Notes: generated from the sequence alone by a model not told the origin. DNA of 64,000 bases from SB25 sp029560875 (GCA_035388225.1 DAOOPM010000020.1:1-64000), one strand, 5' to 3'; counted from the stretch's first letter, positions 16,915 through 26,086 are shown. Numbers and translations: made by a program.

Positions 16915-18243
16915 ATGCAAAGGTTACTTACATTTTTAGTTTTAATTATTGCCAATTTTCTTTTCTGCAAAAATTTATTGGCGCAAAACTATTCCAATAG
17001 GATTTGGGATTTAAATAATTGCATCAACTATGCTCTAGAAAATAACATCCAAGTTAAGCAGAAAAAGTTGAGTGTAACTTCAAATGAACTTGATTTATCA
17101 GAAGATAAATCGGCTTGGTTGCCCTCCCTCAATGCATCAGTTTCTGAAAACCTCTCGAACTCTAAAGATAAAACTAATGCCGATAGTTGGGCTGCATCCA
17201 ATGGTACTAGTTTTTCATTAACGGCAAGTATGCCAATATATCAGGGTGGCACTATTAAAAATAATATCCGGAAAAGCCAACTTTCTGTTGAGCAGGCTAA
17301 CGTTGAGGTTGAAATCACCCAAAAATCAATAATTCTTTCAATTGTTCAGGCGTATTTAGATGTGCTCTACACAAAGGAGTCAGTCGACTACTATGGCGAG
17401 GTTGTATTGGCCTCTCAAAAACAGGTAGAGCGCTCAAAAGACCTTTTTAATGCGGGTTCAATTGTTCGCAAGGATTTGGCGCAAATGGAGGCTCAGCTTG
17501 CAAGCGATAACTACTCATTAACTGTTGCCAGAAATAACCTCACTTCACGAACAACCGATTTAAAGCAGCTATTGGAAATTCCTGTTGCCGATACTTTTGC
17601 TGTATCCTTCCCTGAGGTGCAGGTGATTGATAGTTTAGCAAGTTTTCCTTCTAAGTTGGAGGCAATTAATGCCGCCATATCAATAATGCCCGAGATAAGG
17701 AACAGTCAGGTAAATAATCAAATTGCTGAGGTGAATTTTAGAATAACAAAATCAGGTTACTTGCCTTCGCTGAGTCTCAATGCAGGTTATTCAACCGACT
17801 ATAGTTCTAGTTTGAGTGGAGGTTTTAGCAATCAACTTTCGAACAATCAACTTCAAAAAGTTGGGCTAACTCTTAATGTGCCAATTTTCAATAGATTCTC
17901 AACGAAAACATCGGTTCAGCAATCGAAAATTGGGATGGAGCAGGCAAGGCTATCGGCGCTAGAGACTGAAAAGAACCTTCAGCAACAGGTCGAAACTATT
18001 TATCAGGATGCCGTGGCGGGAATTTATCGCTATAAATCGGCTAAAACCCAAATGGAATTGGCCGATGAGAGTTACCGATTATCGGAACAGCAGTTCAACT
18101 TAGGGATGATTAATGCTGTGGAATTGCTAAAAGTTAAAACTAGTTTGCTCAACTCTAAAATGGAACTAATTCAGTCGAAATACTCTGCAATACTGAATCT
18201 TAAGATTCTTGATTACTATATGGGAAAAACAATAACACTTTAA
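16915..18243 (+). CDS. TolC-family outer-membrane efflux protein of the MacAB-type operon
   Basis: A 442-residue outer-membrane channel protein. The signal peptide ends KNLLAQ. Paired helical-hairpin and strand segments repeat twice, with the family markers LNNCINYALENNIQVKQ and YQGGTIKNNIR in the first half and VGLTLNVPIFNRFST in the second. It forms the trimeric exit duct for the MacA/MacB-type pump encoded next. The gap to the MacA-like gene is 10 bases, so one transcript is likely. A 5' region of about 240 bases precedes it without another gene. Confidence 0.92.
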   Translation: MQRLLTFLVLIIANFLFCKNLLAQNYSNRIWDLNNCINYALENNIQVKQKKLSVTSNELDLSEDKSAWLPSLNASVSENLSNSKDKTNADSWAASNGTSFSLTASMPIYQGGTIKNNIRKSQLSVEQANVEVEITQKSIILSIVQAYLDVLYTKESVDYYGEVVLASQKQVERSKDLFNAGSIVRKDLAQMEAQLASDNYSLTVARNNLTSRTTDLKQLLEIPVADTFAVSFPEVQVIDSLASFPSKLEAINAAISIMPEIRNSQVNNQIAEVNFRITKSGYLPSLSLNAGYSTDYSSSLSGGFSNQLSNNQLQKVGLTLNVPIFNRFSTKTSVQQSKIGMEQARLSALETEKNLQQQVETIYQDAVAGIYRYKSAKTQMELADESYRLSEQQFNLGMINAVELLKVKTSLLNSKMELIQSKYSAILNLKILDYYMGKTITL

Positions 18244-18253
18244 GAAGTAAAAA

Positions 18254-19483
18254 ATGAAGAAGAAATCACTTTTAATAGGCATCCCCGTGTTAGTTGCAAT
18301 CATCATGTTTTTTGTGTTTGCAAAGGGTAAAAAGGATGTAATAAGTCTGGAAACGGCGCTAGTTGAAAGAGGTAGCATAATTAACACCGTAACGGCAACA
18401 GGTACCATTGAACCAATTGATAAGATTGAGGTGGGAACGCAGGTTTCGGGTGTAATTAATGGAATTTATGCGGATTTTAACTCGCAGGTTAAGAAAGGGC
18501 AATTGCTGGCCGAACTCGATAAGTCGACGTTGAAAGCAAGGGTTTTGCAATCGAAAGCCAGTTTGGCATCTGCTCAGAATGAGTTAACCTACCAGGAGCA
18601 AAACCTGAATAGAACTAAAAAACTATACGAAACAAAGGCTGTAAGCGATGTTGATATTGAGTCAGCACAGTACAAGTATAACAATGCCAAAGCAAGTGTC
18701 GATAGGTTGATTTCTGAGTTGGAACAGGCCGAGGTAAATCTTTCGTATGCGTCAATTTACTCACCCATTGATGGGGTTATTCTAGCACGGAATGTAGAGG
18801 AAGGACAAACCGTTGCGGCAAGTTTTAGCACACCTACACTTTTTACCATTGCCAGAGATTTAACCAAAATGAAGGTGGAGGCCAACGTGGATGAGGCCGA
18901 TATAGGCCAAGTGAAAATGGGTCAGGAGGTAACCTTCACCGTTGATGCCTTCCCAAGCGACACCTTTGGAGGGACTGTATCGCAAATAAGGTTGAATCCA
19001 ACAGTATCATCGAGTGTGGTAACCTACAAGGTGATTGTTGAAGCTCCAAACCCTGATTTAAAACTAATGCCCGGCTTAACTGCAAGCATCAGTATAATTA
19101 CAAAACAGGCAAAGAATGTGTTTAAGGTAGCATCGAAAGCATTGCAATTCAAACCCGATATGGATGTGGCGATGAAGTACTTGCCAAAACCAAAAGGCAA
19201 GCCAGACGGAATGCCCAATGGAATCCCAGAAGCAATGCCAATGGATGAAGTTCAAGCTGACAGTGGTTTTGGCACAGTTTGGCTAAAGAATGGAGAAATT
19301 ATTAAACCCCAAAGGGTTAAAGTAGGAATGGACGATGGTGCTTATACCGAGATTATGGAAGGGTTGAACGATGGAGATTCCGTGGTTACATCCGCAGTTA
19401 AAGTTGTAGCCAAATCTACATCTAAAGAAAGTAAAAGTCCTTTCCTTCCAACACCACCAAAACCAGGTAATGCAAAACAATAA
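18254..19483 (+). CDS. MacA-like periplasmic adaptor (membrane fusion protein)
   Basis: A 409-residue HlyD/MacA-type adaptor that links the inner-membrane ABC transporter to TolC. The N-terminal helix (LLIGIPVLVAIIMFFVFA) anchors it. The lipoyl/barrel-sandwich halves flank a coiled coil at about 95-160, with VGTQVSGVINGIYADFNSQV before it and LSYASIYSPIDGVILARNVE after it. Between the beta-barrel and the last domain is a Pro/Met/Lys-rich insert (PKPKGKPDGMPNGIPEAMP). The gene reads into the ATPase gene, whose upstream possible ATG lies inside it. Confidence 0.92.
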   Translation: MKKKSLLIGIPVLVAIIMFFVFAKGKKDVISLETALVERGSIINTVTATGTIEPIDKIEVGTQVSGVINGIYADFNSQVKKGQLLAELDKSTLKARVLQSKASLASAQNELTYQEQNLNRTKKLYETKAVSDVDIESAQYKYNNAKASVDRLISELEQAEVNLSYASIYSPIDGVILARNVEEGQTVAASFSTPTLFTIARDLTKMKVEANVDEADIGQVKMGQEVTFTVDAFPSDTFGGTVSQIRLNPTVSSSVVTYKVIVEAPNPDLKLMPGLTASISIITKQAKNVFKVASKALQFKPDMDVAMKYLPKPKGKPDGMPNGIPEAMPMDEVQADSGFGTVWLKNGEIIKPQRVKVGMDDGAYTEIMEGLNDGDSVVTSAVKVVAKSTSKESKSPFLPTPPKPGNAKQ

Positions 19484-19487
19484 GATT

Positions 19488-20234
19488 ATGAGCCAATCAA
19501 TAATTCATATTGAAGATTTAAAGCGAAACTTTTTGGTTGGAAGTGAGGTTGTTCATGCTTTGCGAGGTGTTTCGTTTGATGTTGACAAGGGCGAGTTCTT
19601 GACTATCATGGGAGCAAGCGGTTCGGGGAAAACAACCCTGCTAAATATTCTTGGATGTTTGGATAAACCAACCGATGGAAAATATTTTATCGATAGTACA
19701 TCTATTTCAACATTAAACAAGAACGAACTAGCCAGAATTAGGAACGAAAAGATTGGTTTTGTTTTTCAATCATTCAACCTTTTATCGCGCACTTCAGCAT
19801 TGGAGAATGTAGAGTTACCCTTGCTGTACAATTCAAATGTTTCATCGAGGGACAGGCGCGAAAGGGCAAAAAGAGCACTAAAGGCTGTTGGTCTAGAAAA
19901 TAGAATGGACCATAAACCCAATCAACTTTCCGGAGGACAGCAGCAGCGGGTTGCCATTGCTAGGGCGCTGGTTAATGACCCTGTAATGATACTTGCCGAC
20001 GAGGCCACAGGAAATCTTGATACAAAAACAAGCTACGAGATTATGCATCTATTTCAGGAACTAAATCAGCAAGGAAAAACTATTGTATTTGTAACACACG
20101 AACCGGAAATAGCATCGATGAGTAAACGAACTGTAACATTGAGGGATGGTTTAGTTATTAGCGATACTCTGGCCGAGAATAAAAAGGCAAAACTATTGGA
20201 GAGTTTAAGTATTCCAACAAGTAACAACATTTAA
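19488..20234 (+). CDS. MacB/LolD-type ABC transporter ATPase
   Basis: A 248-residue nucleotide-binding subunit. Walker A GASGSGKTT is at 42-50, the signature LSGGQQQRVAIARAL follows, and Walker B MILADEATGNLD and the H-loop VTHEP are intact. It belongs to the MacB/LolD branch of type VII ABC systems, with the ATPase on a separate chain from the permease, as is common in Bacteroidota. An in-frame ATG at 19470 lies inside the adaptor gene; the ATG at 19488 gives the family-like MSQSIIHIEDLKRNF and is preferred. The permease starts one base after its stop. Confidence 0.93.
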   Translation: MSQSIIHIEDLKRNFLVGSEVVHALRGVSFDVDKGEFLTIMGASGSGKTTLLNILGCLDKPTDGKYFIDSTSISTLNKNELARIRNEKIGFVFQSFNLLSRTSALENVELPLLYNSNVSSRDRRERAKRALKAVGLENRMDHKPNQLSGGQQQRVAIARALVNDPVMILADEATGNLDTKTSYEIMHLFQELNQQGKTIVFVTHEPEIASMSKRTVTLRDGLVISDTLAENKKAKLLESLSIPTSNNI

Positions 20235-20235
20235 G

Positions 20236-21456
20236 ATGAACACTAGCAATTTGGCAAAAATAGCCCTTAAGGCGATGGTAAGGAACAAAATGAGAACGTT
20301 CCTCACAATGCTGGGTATTATAATTGGAGTTGCTTCGGTTATTGTGATGTTAGCAATTGGTCAGGGCTCCAAGAAAAGCATCCAAAACCAGATATCCAGC
20401 ATGGGCTCCAATATGATATTTGTACGCCCAAACAGCGATATGCGCGAAGGCGTAAGAATGGATGCTAGCAGTATGCAAACTCTAGAAATTGCCGATGTGG
20501 AGGCAATCAAAAAGAGTTGTCCAAGTGTTTCCGCAGTTTCGCCACAGGTTAGTTCTGGCGGTCAGGTAATTTATAGTTCAAATAACTGGCCTACATCAAT
20601 GCAAGGAGTTAACGCCGATTATTTGAGCATCCGCAAACTATCGCTGAAAGATGGACGGATTTTTAACGAGCAAGAACTGAATAACTCCAGCAAGGTTTGT
20701 GTTTTAGGTCAAACTGTTGTGGAGAATTTATTCACAAATGGGGAATCGCCCATTGGAAAAACAATCCGTTTTAACAAAATTCCTTTTAAGGTTATTGGCG
20801 TGCTTGCAGAGAAAGGCGAAAATACATTTGGACAGGACCAGGACGATATAATTATTGCGCCTTACACAACCGTTCAGAAACGAATAATGGCTATTACTTG
20901 GGTTCAAAGCATTTTTACCTCAGCCGTTAGCGAAGAAGCCTCATCCAAGGCTGTTGATGAAATATCTGAAGCGTTAAGGAAAAGTCATAAGTTGAAAAGC
21001 ACAGAGGCTGATGATTTTGAGGTTCGTTCTCAAGCCGAACTAATAAACACATTCAGTTCCATTACCAATATGCTAACAATACTCCTTGCAGCAATAGCAA
21101 GTATATCGTTGTTTGTGGGTGGAATTGGTATTATGAACATTATGTTTGTTTCGGTAACCGAGCGTACTCGCGAAATTGGATTACGTATGGCAATTGGTGG
21201 ACGAGAGGTTGATATTATGCTTCAGTTCCTAATAGAATCGGTTATGATAAGTTTTGCTGGTGGACTAATTGGGGTGATGTTTGGATTTATTTTTGCCTAT
21301 GGTGTTTCTGCAATATTTGGCTGGCCCATCGCAATAACATCATTCTCCGTAATCTTATCGTTTATTGTTTGTTTGGCCACAGGCGTGTTTTTTGGATGGT
21401 ATCCTGCTCGAAAAGCATCGTACCTCGACCCAATTGAAGCGTTACGTTATGAATAA
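20236..21456 (+). CDS. MacB-type ABC transporter permease (FtsX fold)
   Basis: A 406-residue permease. The first transmembrane helix follows the signature MVRNKMRTFLTMLGIIIGVASVI. A periplasmic MacB core of about 230 residues comes next, then three more helices at about 275-400. The GIMNIMFVSVTERTREIGLRMAIGG segment is the coupling region of the family. The C-terminus (FFGWYPARKASYLDPIEALRYE) is the standard ending. Together with the ATPase and MacA-like adaptor it should export substrates through TolC by mechanotransmission; the substrate (peptide, antibiotic or lipid) is unknown. Confidence 0.93.
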   Translation: MNTSNLAKIALKAMVRNKMRTFLTMLGIIIGVASVIVMLAIGQGSKKSIQNQISSMGSNMIFVRPNSDMREGVRMDASSMQTLEIADVEAIKKSCPSVSAVSPQVSSGGQVIYSSNNWPTSMQGVNADYLSIRKLSLKDGRIFNEQELNNSSKVCVLGQTVVENLFTNGESPIGKTIRFNKIPFKVIGVLAEKGENTFGQDQDDIIIAPYTTVQKRIMAITWVQSIFTSAVSEEASSKAVDEISEALRKSHKLKSTEADDFEVRSQAELINTFSSITNMLTILLAAIASISLFVGGIGIMNIMFVSVTERTREIGLRMAIGGREVDIMLQFLIESVMISFAGGLIGVMFGFIFAYGVSAIFGWPIAITSFSVILSFIVCLATGVFFGWYPARKASYLDPIEALRYE

Positions 21457-21478
21457 TCAGTTAATTAAATCGTAGTAT

Positions 21479-21865
21479 ATGAAGAGAGTTATATTTTTAG
21501 TTATCATTGCGTTGGCTAGTTCATTGAGTTTAAGTGCACAACGCCCTGAGCGACCAAAGTTTGATGCCAACGAAATGGCCTCAAAAACGGTAAACGAGTT
21601 GAGCGAGAAGATTGAGATGTCAACCTCGGTTCAGGACTCGGTAAAACTTGCGCTTATTACATTCTTTAATAAAATGAATAGCGATAGGCAATCGGATGGT
21701 AGGCCAAATATTTTAAATTTCGAAAAGGAACGCGACTTAAAGGTTAAAACTTTCCTTTCCGATGAACAGTTTAAAATTTATTCTAAATTTATGGAGGAAA
21801 GAAAACCTAAGGGCGAAGGTCCAAGTAATGAAAATATGAATGGACGTTCTCCTAGGCGATTTTAA
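21479..21865 (+). CDS. small periplasmic Spy-like hypothetical protein
   Basis: A 128-residue exported protein. The signal peptide ends LSLSAQ. The mature chain begins RPERPKFDANEMA, is rich in charged helices (VNELSEKIEMSTSVQDSV, FLSDEQFKIYSKFMEERKP) and ends in a Pro/Asn/Arg-rich tail. Small helical proteins of this kind with an LSDEQ-type segment resemble the Spy/CpxP envelope-stress chaperone group. This is a weak similarity by eye. It is placed between the efflux permease and the sensor kinase in the same operon, so it may feed substrate or stress information to one of them. Confidence 0.65.
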   Translation: MKRVIFLVIIALASSLSLSAQRPERPKFDANEMASKTVNELSEKIEMSTSVQDSVKLALITFFNKMNSDRQSDGRPNILNFEKERDLKVKTFLSDEQFKIYSKFMEERKPKGEGPSNENMNGRSPRRF

Positions 21866-21894
21866 ATAATGTAGTTTCTATAAAATTTACAACG

Positions 21895-22995
21895 ATGATA
21901 ACACTAAATTCCAAATCAAAAAAAGTAGCAAGTATAGCGCTTCATATACTTGTTTGGTTGTTTTGGTTTGCTATACCGTTTCTCTTTTCGCTTAGCAATC
22001 CTCAGGGCAATGAACCTCCTCGCGACCCCAACTTCTACTTTTTCATTTGGATTCCAATGTCGTTATCAATGATATTGTTCTATACCAACTATTTTTGGCT
22101 AATAGAGAGGTATTTGTTCCAAAAAAAAGTGTTATGGTTTATTCTTATCAACCTTGTCTTGATTATTAGTTTGTCATTTTTTACTGATTATGTAAGGGAA
22201 CTGTTTGGCTTATTTAAACCTGATATGCCCGATATGAGAGAACCAAATCCCAATGGATTTAACGAGGCATTTAAGCCAAAGCCTCCCAAGAATTTTATGT
22301 TTGGAGTTCATAACCTTACATTCTTTTTTGTGGTTAGCATAAGTGTTGCTATACGCACAACAAGTCGTTGGTTTGTGTCTGAAAATCAACGAAAAAACTT
22401 AGAGAACGAAAATTTAAAATCGGAACTGAACAATCTTAAAATGCAGCTTAACCCACATTTCTTCTTTAATACGTTGAATAACATTTACTCGCTAATTCAA
22501 ACTTCGCCCGATAAAGCTCAGGAGTCGGTTCACGGTTTAGCCAAACTGATGCGTTATCATCTTTATGAAACAAATGAAGATAAGGTTCTACTCAATGGTG
22601 AAGTTGAGTTTATGAAGAGTTACATTGCTCTGATGAAATTGCGGTTATCAGCAAATACTGAGGTTTATTCCAGTTTCAGTGTTCAGAGCCATGAGGTTTC
22701 AGTTGCTCCGCTTTTATTTATCCCAATAATTGAGAATGCCTTTAAGCACGGAATTAGCCCTAACGAAAAATCAATTATCAAAATAACGCTCGAAGAAAAA
22801 AATCACGTTCTATCATTCGAGTCGTTTAATTCGAATTTTCCACAGAAATATGAGACCGACAAGGGTGGTGATGCCAATGGAATAGGTCTCGATAATATTC
22901 AAAAGCGTCTTTCCCTGATATATCCTGGACGGTATATCTTGGTAAAAGATGTTGTTGATGGTCTTTTTCACATTAAAGTTGTAATACAGCTATGA
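21895..22995 (+). CDS. LytS/YehU-type sensor histidine kinase
   Basis: A 366-residue membrane kinase. Four transmembrane helices occupy roughly 10-150, with a Pro/Met-rich loop (KPDMPDMREPNPNGF) between helices three and four. A short coiled coil leads to the His_kinase box LNPHFFFNTLNNIYSLI, phosphorylation histidine H188, then the ATPase domain (PIIENAFKHGI, GIGLDNIQKRL). This family partners with LytTR response regulators, and that partner overlaps its stop by four bases (ATGA). Location in the MacAB-type operon suggests it senses the exported compound or envelope damage. Confidence 0.93.
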   Translation: MITLNSKSKKVASIALHILVWLFWFAIPFLFSLSNPQGNEPPRDPNFYFFIWIPMSLSMILFYTNYFWLIERYLFQKKVLWFILINLVLIISLSFFTDYVRELFGLFKPDMPDMREPNPNGFNEAFKPKPPKNFMFGVHNLTFFFVVSISVAIRTTSRWFVSENQRKNLENENLKSELNNLKMQLNPHFFFNTLNNIYSLIQTSPDKAQESVHGLAKLMRYHLYETNEDKVLLNGEVEFMKSYIALMKLRLSANTEVYSSFSVQSHEVSVAPLLFIPIIENAFKHGISPNEKSIIKITLEEKNHVLSFESFNSNFPQKYETDKGGDANGIGLDNIQKRLSLIYPGRYILVKDVVDGLFHIKVVIQL

Positions 22996-23720
22996 TAAGC
23001 ATAAAATGTATAATTGTTGATGACGAGCCTCTTGCACTCGATTTGCTGGAGAGCTATGTTCTAAAAACTCCCTTTCTGGAGTTGATGAGCAAATTCACCT
23101 CGCCTTTTGAGGCAATGCAGTATGTAACTGCAAACAAGGTCGACTTAATATTTCTCGATATTCAGATGCCCGGAATTACTGGAATTGAATTCTCCCGAAT
23201 TTTGCAGCATGGGCCAAAAGTGATTTTTACAACCGCTTATAGCCAGTATGCACTGGAAGGTTTTAAGGTTGATGCGCTCGATTATTTGGTAAAACCATTC
23301 AACTATCAGGAGTTTCTAAAGGCGGCAAACAAAGCCCTGACTTGGTTTGGGATGTTGAACAAGCAGCCCGAAGAGAAAAAGGTGGACTCTGACGATAATG
23401 CCATTTTTGTTAAATCGGAATACAAATTGCTTAAGATTGAGTACGAAAAAATAATCTATATCGAAGGGCTAAAGGACTATGTGAAAATATATTTAACGGA
23501 CCAACCACGGCCAGTTTTAACCCTGATGACCCTTAAATCGTTGGAGGAAAAGTTAACACCACATAATTTTATGCGGGTTCATCGTTCATACATCGTAAAC
23601 TTGAATAAAATAAGCATTATTGAGCGGAATAGAATTGTATTTGGCTCAACATACATTCCAATTGCCGACGGGTATAAGGAGAAATTTCAAGGTTTCTTGG
23701 ATAAGAGGTTTATGGAGTAG
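22992..23720 (+). CDS. LytTR-type response regulator
   Basis: A 242-residue regulator. The receiver domain spans about 1-120 with acidic pocket residues D10, D11 and phosphoacceptor D56 (LIFLDIQMPG). The LytTR DNA-binding domain follows at about 135-240 (FVKSEYKLLKIEYEKIIYIEGLKDYVKIY, and LEEKLTPHNFMRVHRSYIVNL). It is the cognate partner of the upstream kinase. Targets probably include the pump operon it belongs to; no clear LytTR repeat could be singled out by eye upstream of the TolC gene. Confidence 0.94.
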   Translation: MISIKCIIVDDEPLALDLLESYVLKTPFLELMSKFTSPFEAMQYVTANKVDLIFLDIQMPGITGIEFSRILQHGPKVIFTTAYSQYALEGFKVDALDYLVKPFNYQEFLKAANKALTWFGMLNKQPEEKKVDSDDNAIFVKSEYKLLKIEYEKIIYIEGLKDYVKIYLTDQPRPVLTLMTLKSLEEKLTPHNFMRVHRSYIVNLNKISIIERNRIVFGSTYIPIADGYKEKFQGFLDKRFME

Positions 23721-23752
23721 TGACAGAATAAATATTTAAAAGAAATACTCTC

Positions 23753-23797
23753 AACTTACAAGGTTTGCTATTCAAAGCATTGCTTGTAAGTTTTTTT
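23753..23797 (+). terminator. rho-independent terminator after the LytTR gene
   Basis: A 10-bp perfect stem (AACTTACAAG / CTTGTAAGTT) with a 20-base loop that can itself partly pair, followed by a T run. It closes the seven-gene efflux operon. Confidence 0.8.
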
Positions 23798-23832
23798 ATT
23801 GCGAAGTATTGATAACTTTATTTTTTGTCTCC

Positions 23833-23862
23833 TGTCACAAAGTTTATTTTCGTTTGTCTTAT
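23833..23862 (+). promoter_or_regulatory. candidate ECF sigma-type promoter upstream of the ECF gene
   Basis: TGTCACA at 23833-23839 and GTCTTAT at 23856-23862 are separated by 16 bases and end 17 bases before the start codon of the ECF sigma gene. The TGTCACA plus GTC form resembles known ECF-dependent promoters and would fit autoregulation. No transcript evidence is available. Confidence 0.5.
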
Positions 23863-23879
23863 AGTTGTGATTTCTGATT

Positions 23880-24341
23880 ATGAATTTTAATGGCTTTTAT
23901 AACGACAATTATTCTTGCATTTACAGATTCTGCTTGCAGTGGACTGGCAATTCCGACGATGCCAAGGATATTGCGCAGGAGGTATTCACCGAGTTATTTG
24001 AAAGGCTAACAAAGCAGGCTGATTTTATTAATCCTCGAGCGTGGATTTATAGGGTGGCATACAATAGATGCATCAATCTTCATAAGAGGAAGCAACGGTT
24101 AATGTATGGTGACCTTCTGATTGCTCAAGTTGATGTTGATGATAGCTTAGAGAGACGTGAGCAATTTCTGAGAGTGCGCAAAGCAATGGATAAGCTAAGT
24201 GAAAAGGAGCGGGCCCTGGTGATACTTTACAAAGAAGGTTTTTCCTACAAGGAGATGTCGGCTGTTATTGAAATTAACGAGAATTCAGTCGGAAAAACTC
24301 TTTCGCGGGCGATTGATAAAATGACAAAACTGTTGGTTTAA
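23880..24341 (+). CDS. ECF-family RNA polymerase sigma factor
   Basis: A 153-residue sigma factor. Region 2 is visible as FYNDNYSCIYRFCLQWTG and DDAKDIAQEVFTELFERL, and region 4 as MDKLSEKERALVILYKEGFSYKEMSAVIEI followed by VGKTLSRAIDKM. It is short but holds both domains. The next gene encodes a zinc-finger membrane protein that fits the anti-sigma role. A candidate promoter of ECF type lies directly upstream. Confidence 0.93.
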   Translation: MNFNGFYNDNYSCIYRFCLQWTGNSDDAKDIAQEVFTELFERLTKQADFINPRAWIYRVAYNRCINLHKRKQRLMYGDLLIAQVDVDDSLERREQFLRVRKAMDKLSEKERALVILYKEGFSYKEMSAVIEINENSVGKTLSRAIDKMTKLLV

Positions 24342-24352
24342 ATGGAGGTTGT

Positions 24353-24850
24353 ATGAAAATGTTTGGAAAAAATAAATGTTTAAAAGACTGGCAGATTCAA
24401 GCATATATCGATAAAGAACTAGACGATGATACGCTATTGTTGTTCAGTGCTCATATCGAAAAATGTGATTACTGTAAAAAGCGGGTTGAGGCTAAAAGGA
24501 AAAGAATTGAGACTGTAATTGGGTCTTTGAATATCATACAAAACTACAGTTTTGCTGGTGGTTTAGACAAAAATCCGAAACCAACAATTCGAAATTTTAA
24601 AAACTATATTATTGGTGTAAGTGTTGCCGCATCGATAGTAATTGCAGTATTATTCTTCAAGCATCAAACCAATAATTCAACTTCGATTTCCGAGGATGAT
24701 TGCAAGTGGGTTGCATTAAGCAGCAACGAATTTCAACCTGAACTGGAGTCTCCAAATCGATTGTTGAGAATGCGCGCTGTAAAGTGCGAAGAATTATCAA
24801 GAGATAGTTTAGTACGTGTCACATACTTAGTAAAAACTTGCAAACAATAA
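24353..24850 (+). CDS. zinc-finger (zf-HC2) transmembrane anti-sigma factor
   Basis: A 165-residue membrane protein. The N-terminal 45 residues carry the HxxxCxxC pattern (SAHIEKCDYCKKR) of the zinc-binding anti-sigma domain. One transmembrane helix (YIIGVSVAASIVIAVLFF) follows at about 83-100, and the last 65 residues are outside. It probably binds the ECF sigma factor encoded 11 bases upstream and releases it on an envelope signal. The likely start is the ATG at 24353; the second ATG two codons later is possible. Confidence 0.85.
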   Translation: MKMFGKNKCLKDWQIQAYIDKELDDDTLLLFSAHIEKCDYCKKRVEAKRKRIETVIGSLNIIQNYSFAGGLDKNPKPTIRNFKNYIIGVSVAASIVIAVLFFKHQTNNSTSISEDDCKWVALSSNEFQPELESPNRLLRMRAVKCEELSRDSLVRVTYLVKTCKQ

Positions 24851-24898
24851 AGGATTGGCCAATCCGCAAAGTACATTATCAACTTTAAATTTTGAACT

Positions 24899-26086
24899 AT
24901 GAAAAAACTAACGGTATTTTTAATGACAATGGCATTTTTATATGCTGTAAAAGGTCAATCCTTGCTCGATATTTATAAATCTGGAAAGGCTTCCCTTGAG
25001 CCTGAAAGCAGTTTTGCGGTTGGTGCAAATTGGGAGAAAATATTCCCCGATTATTTAGAAGTTTCATATGGCAACTCTATTGGCTATTATAAAAGTATAG
25101 CAGTTGCCTCCGACGGGAGTGTTTTTGTGGGAAATTACAGTTCGTACACAATTCAAAAATTCAACTCTAAGGGAGAATTAGTCCTAACTTTTGGAAAGAA
25201 AGGAAAGGGTGTTGGCGAATTCAGTGAGCGACCAACTCTTGGAGGCGTAATAGGAAATAAATATGTTTTCACTCACGAACTTAATGGTCATATTAAAATA
25301 TTTTCAACAGATGGAAATTACATAAAAACCATTAAGGTGGACTATATGCCACTGAAAACCATTGCTTGTGGAACAAAAATTGCGCTTGTAGGATTTGTTG
25401 TAGCAAGAACGAACGACAGGAGAGTTATTACCATAATCGACCCTGAAACTGAGGAGCAAAAAATAATTAAGAAGTACGACAATGTCTCCAAAGGCTCAAT
25501 GGTTGTTGTAAACAAGGATAACTATATGTATTCTAGTTCACCGTTTTTCACCAAAACGGAATTGATAATGCGGGCCTTACCCAACGGGAATTTGATTGTG
25601 GGTATTAATACTCTCAACATAATTGAAACCTACTCAGCTGAAGGCAAGTTGCTCAAATCATTTAACTTAGACTTTAATCCTCCGGCCTACCCCGAAGAGT
25701 CAAAGAAAGAGTTTGTTGCACGAATAGAAAAAAGTGTTGCTGAAAATAAATTCACCAAGGAGGATGTTTCCGAGGTTTACGAACCCAACTTTTTCCCCAA
25801 AAACACTCCTTACTATTACAATTTCTTAGTCGACAGCGATGGAAATTTACTAGTATTTCGATTTATCGACGAGGATGTTGACCATAAGTTTAGAGTTTAC
25901 AGTTTCGATAGCAATGGAAAATCTTTAGCAGAAACTACCTTGGATGTTTCTGGGTTTAAATTGAGCCTAAATTATCGCTTCGAGGATTTATGTTTCTTCA
26001 ATGGCTTTGCTTACGGGCTGCTTCATCCAAAATCAGATAAAATGCAACCGTTGCAGTTGGTTAAATTTAAAGTAAAAGCGAACTAA
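24899..26086 (+). CDS. 6-bladed beta-propeller exported protein
   Basis: A 395-residue protein with a signal peptide ending AVKGQ. The segments SIAVASDGSVFVGNYSSYTI, IQKFNSKGELVLTFGKKGKG and IKIFSTDGNYIKTIKV show the NHL/6-bladed propeller pattern of strands with an aspartate-glycine turn. Such proteins are frequent in Bacteroidota and are often encoded beside ECF sigma systems. The ligand is unknown. It follows the anti-sigma gene by 48 bases and ends at a bidirectional terminator, so it may belong to the regulon. Confidence 0.82.
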   Translation: MKKLTVFLMTMAFLYAVKGQSLLDIYKSGKASLEPESSFAVGANWEKIFPDYLEVSYGNSIGYYKSIAVASDGSVFVGNYSSYTIQKFNSKGELVLTFGKKGKGVGEFSERPTLGGVIGNKYVFTHELNGHIKIFSTDGNYIKTIKVDYMPLKTIACGTKIALVGFVVARTNDRRVITIIDPETEEQKIIKKYDNVSKGSMVVVNKDNYMYSSSPFFTKTELIMRALPNGNLIVGINTLNIIETYSAEGKLLKSFNLDFNPPAYPEESKKEFVARIEKSVAENKFTKEDVSEVYEPNFFPKNTPYYYNFLVDSDGNLLVFRFIDEDVDHKFRVYSFDSNGKSLAETTLDVSGFKLSLNYRFEDLCFFNGFAYGLLHPKSDKMQPLQLVKFKVKAN

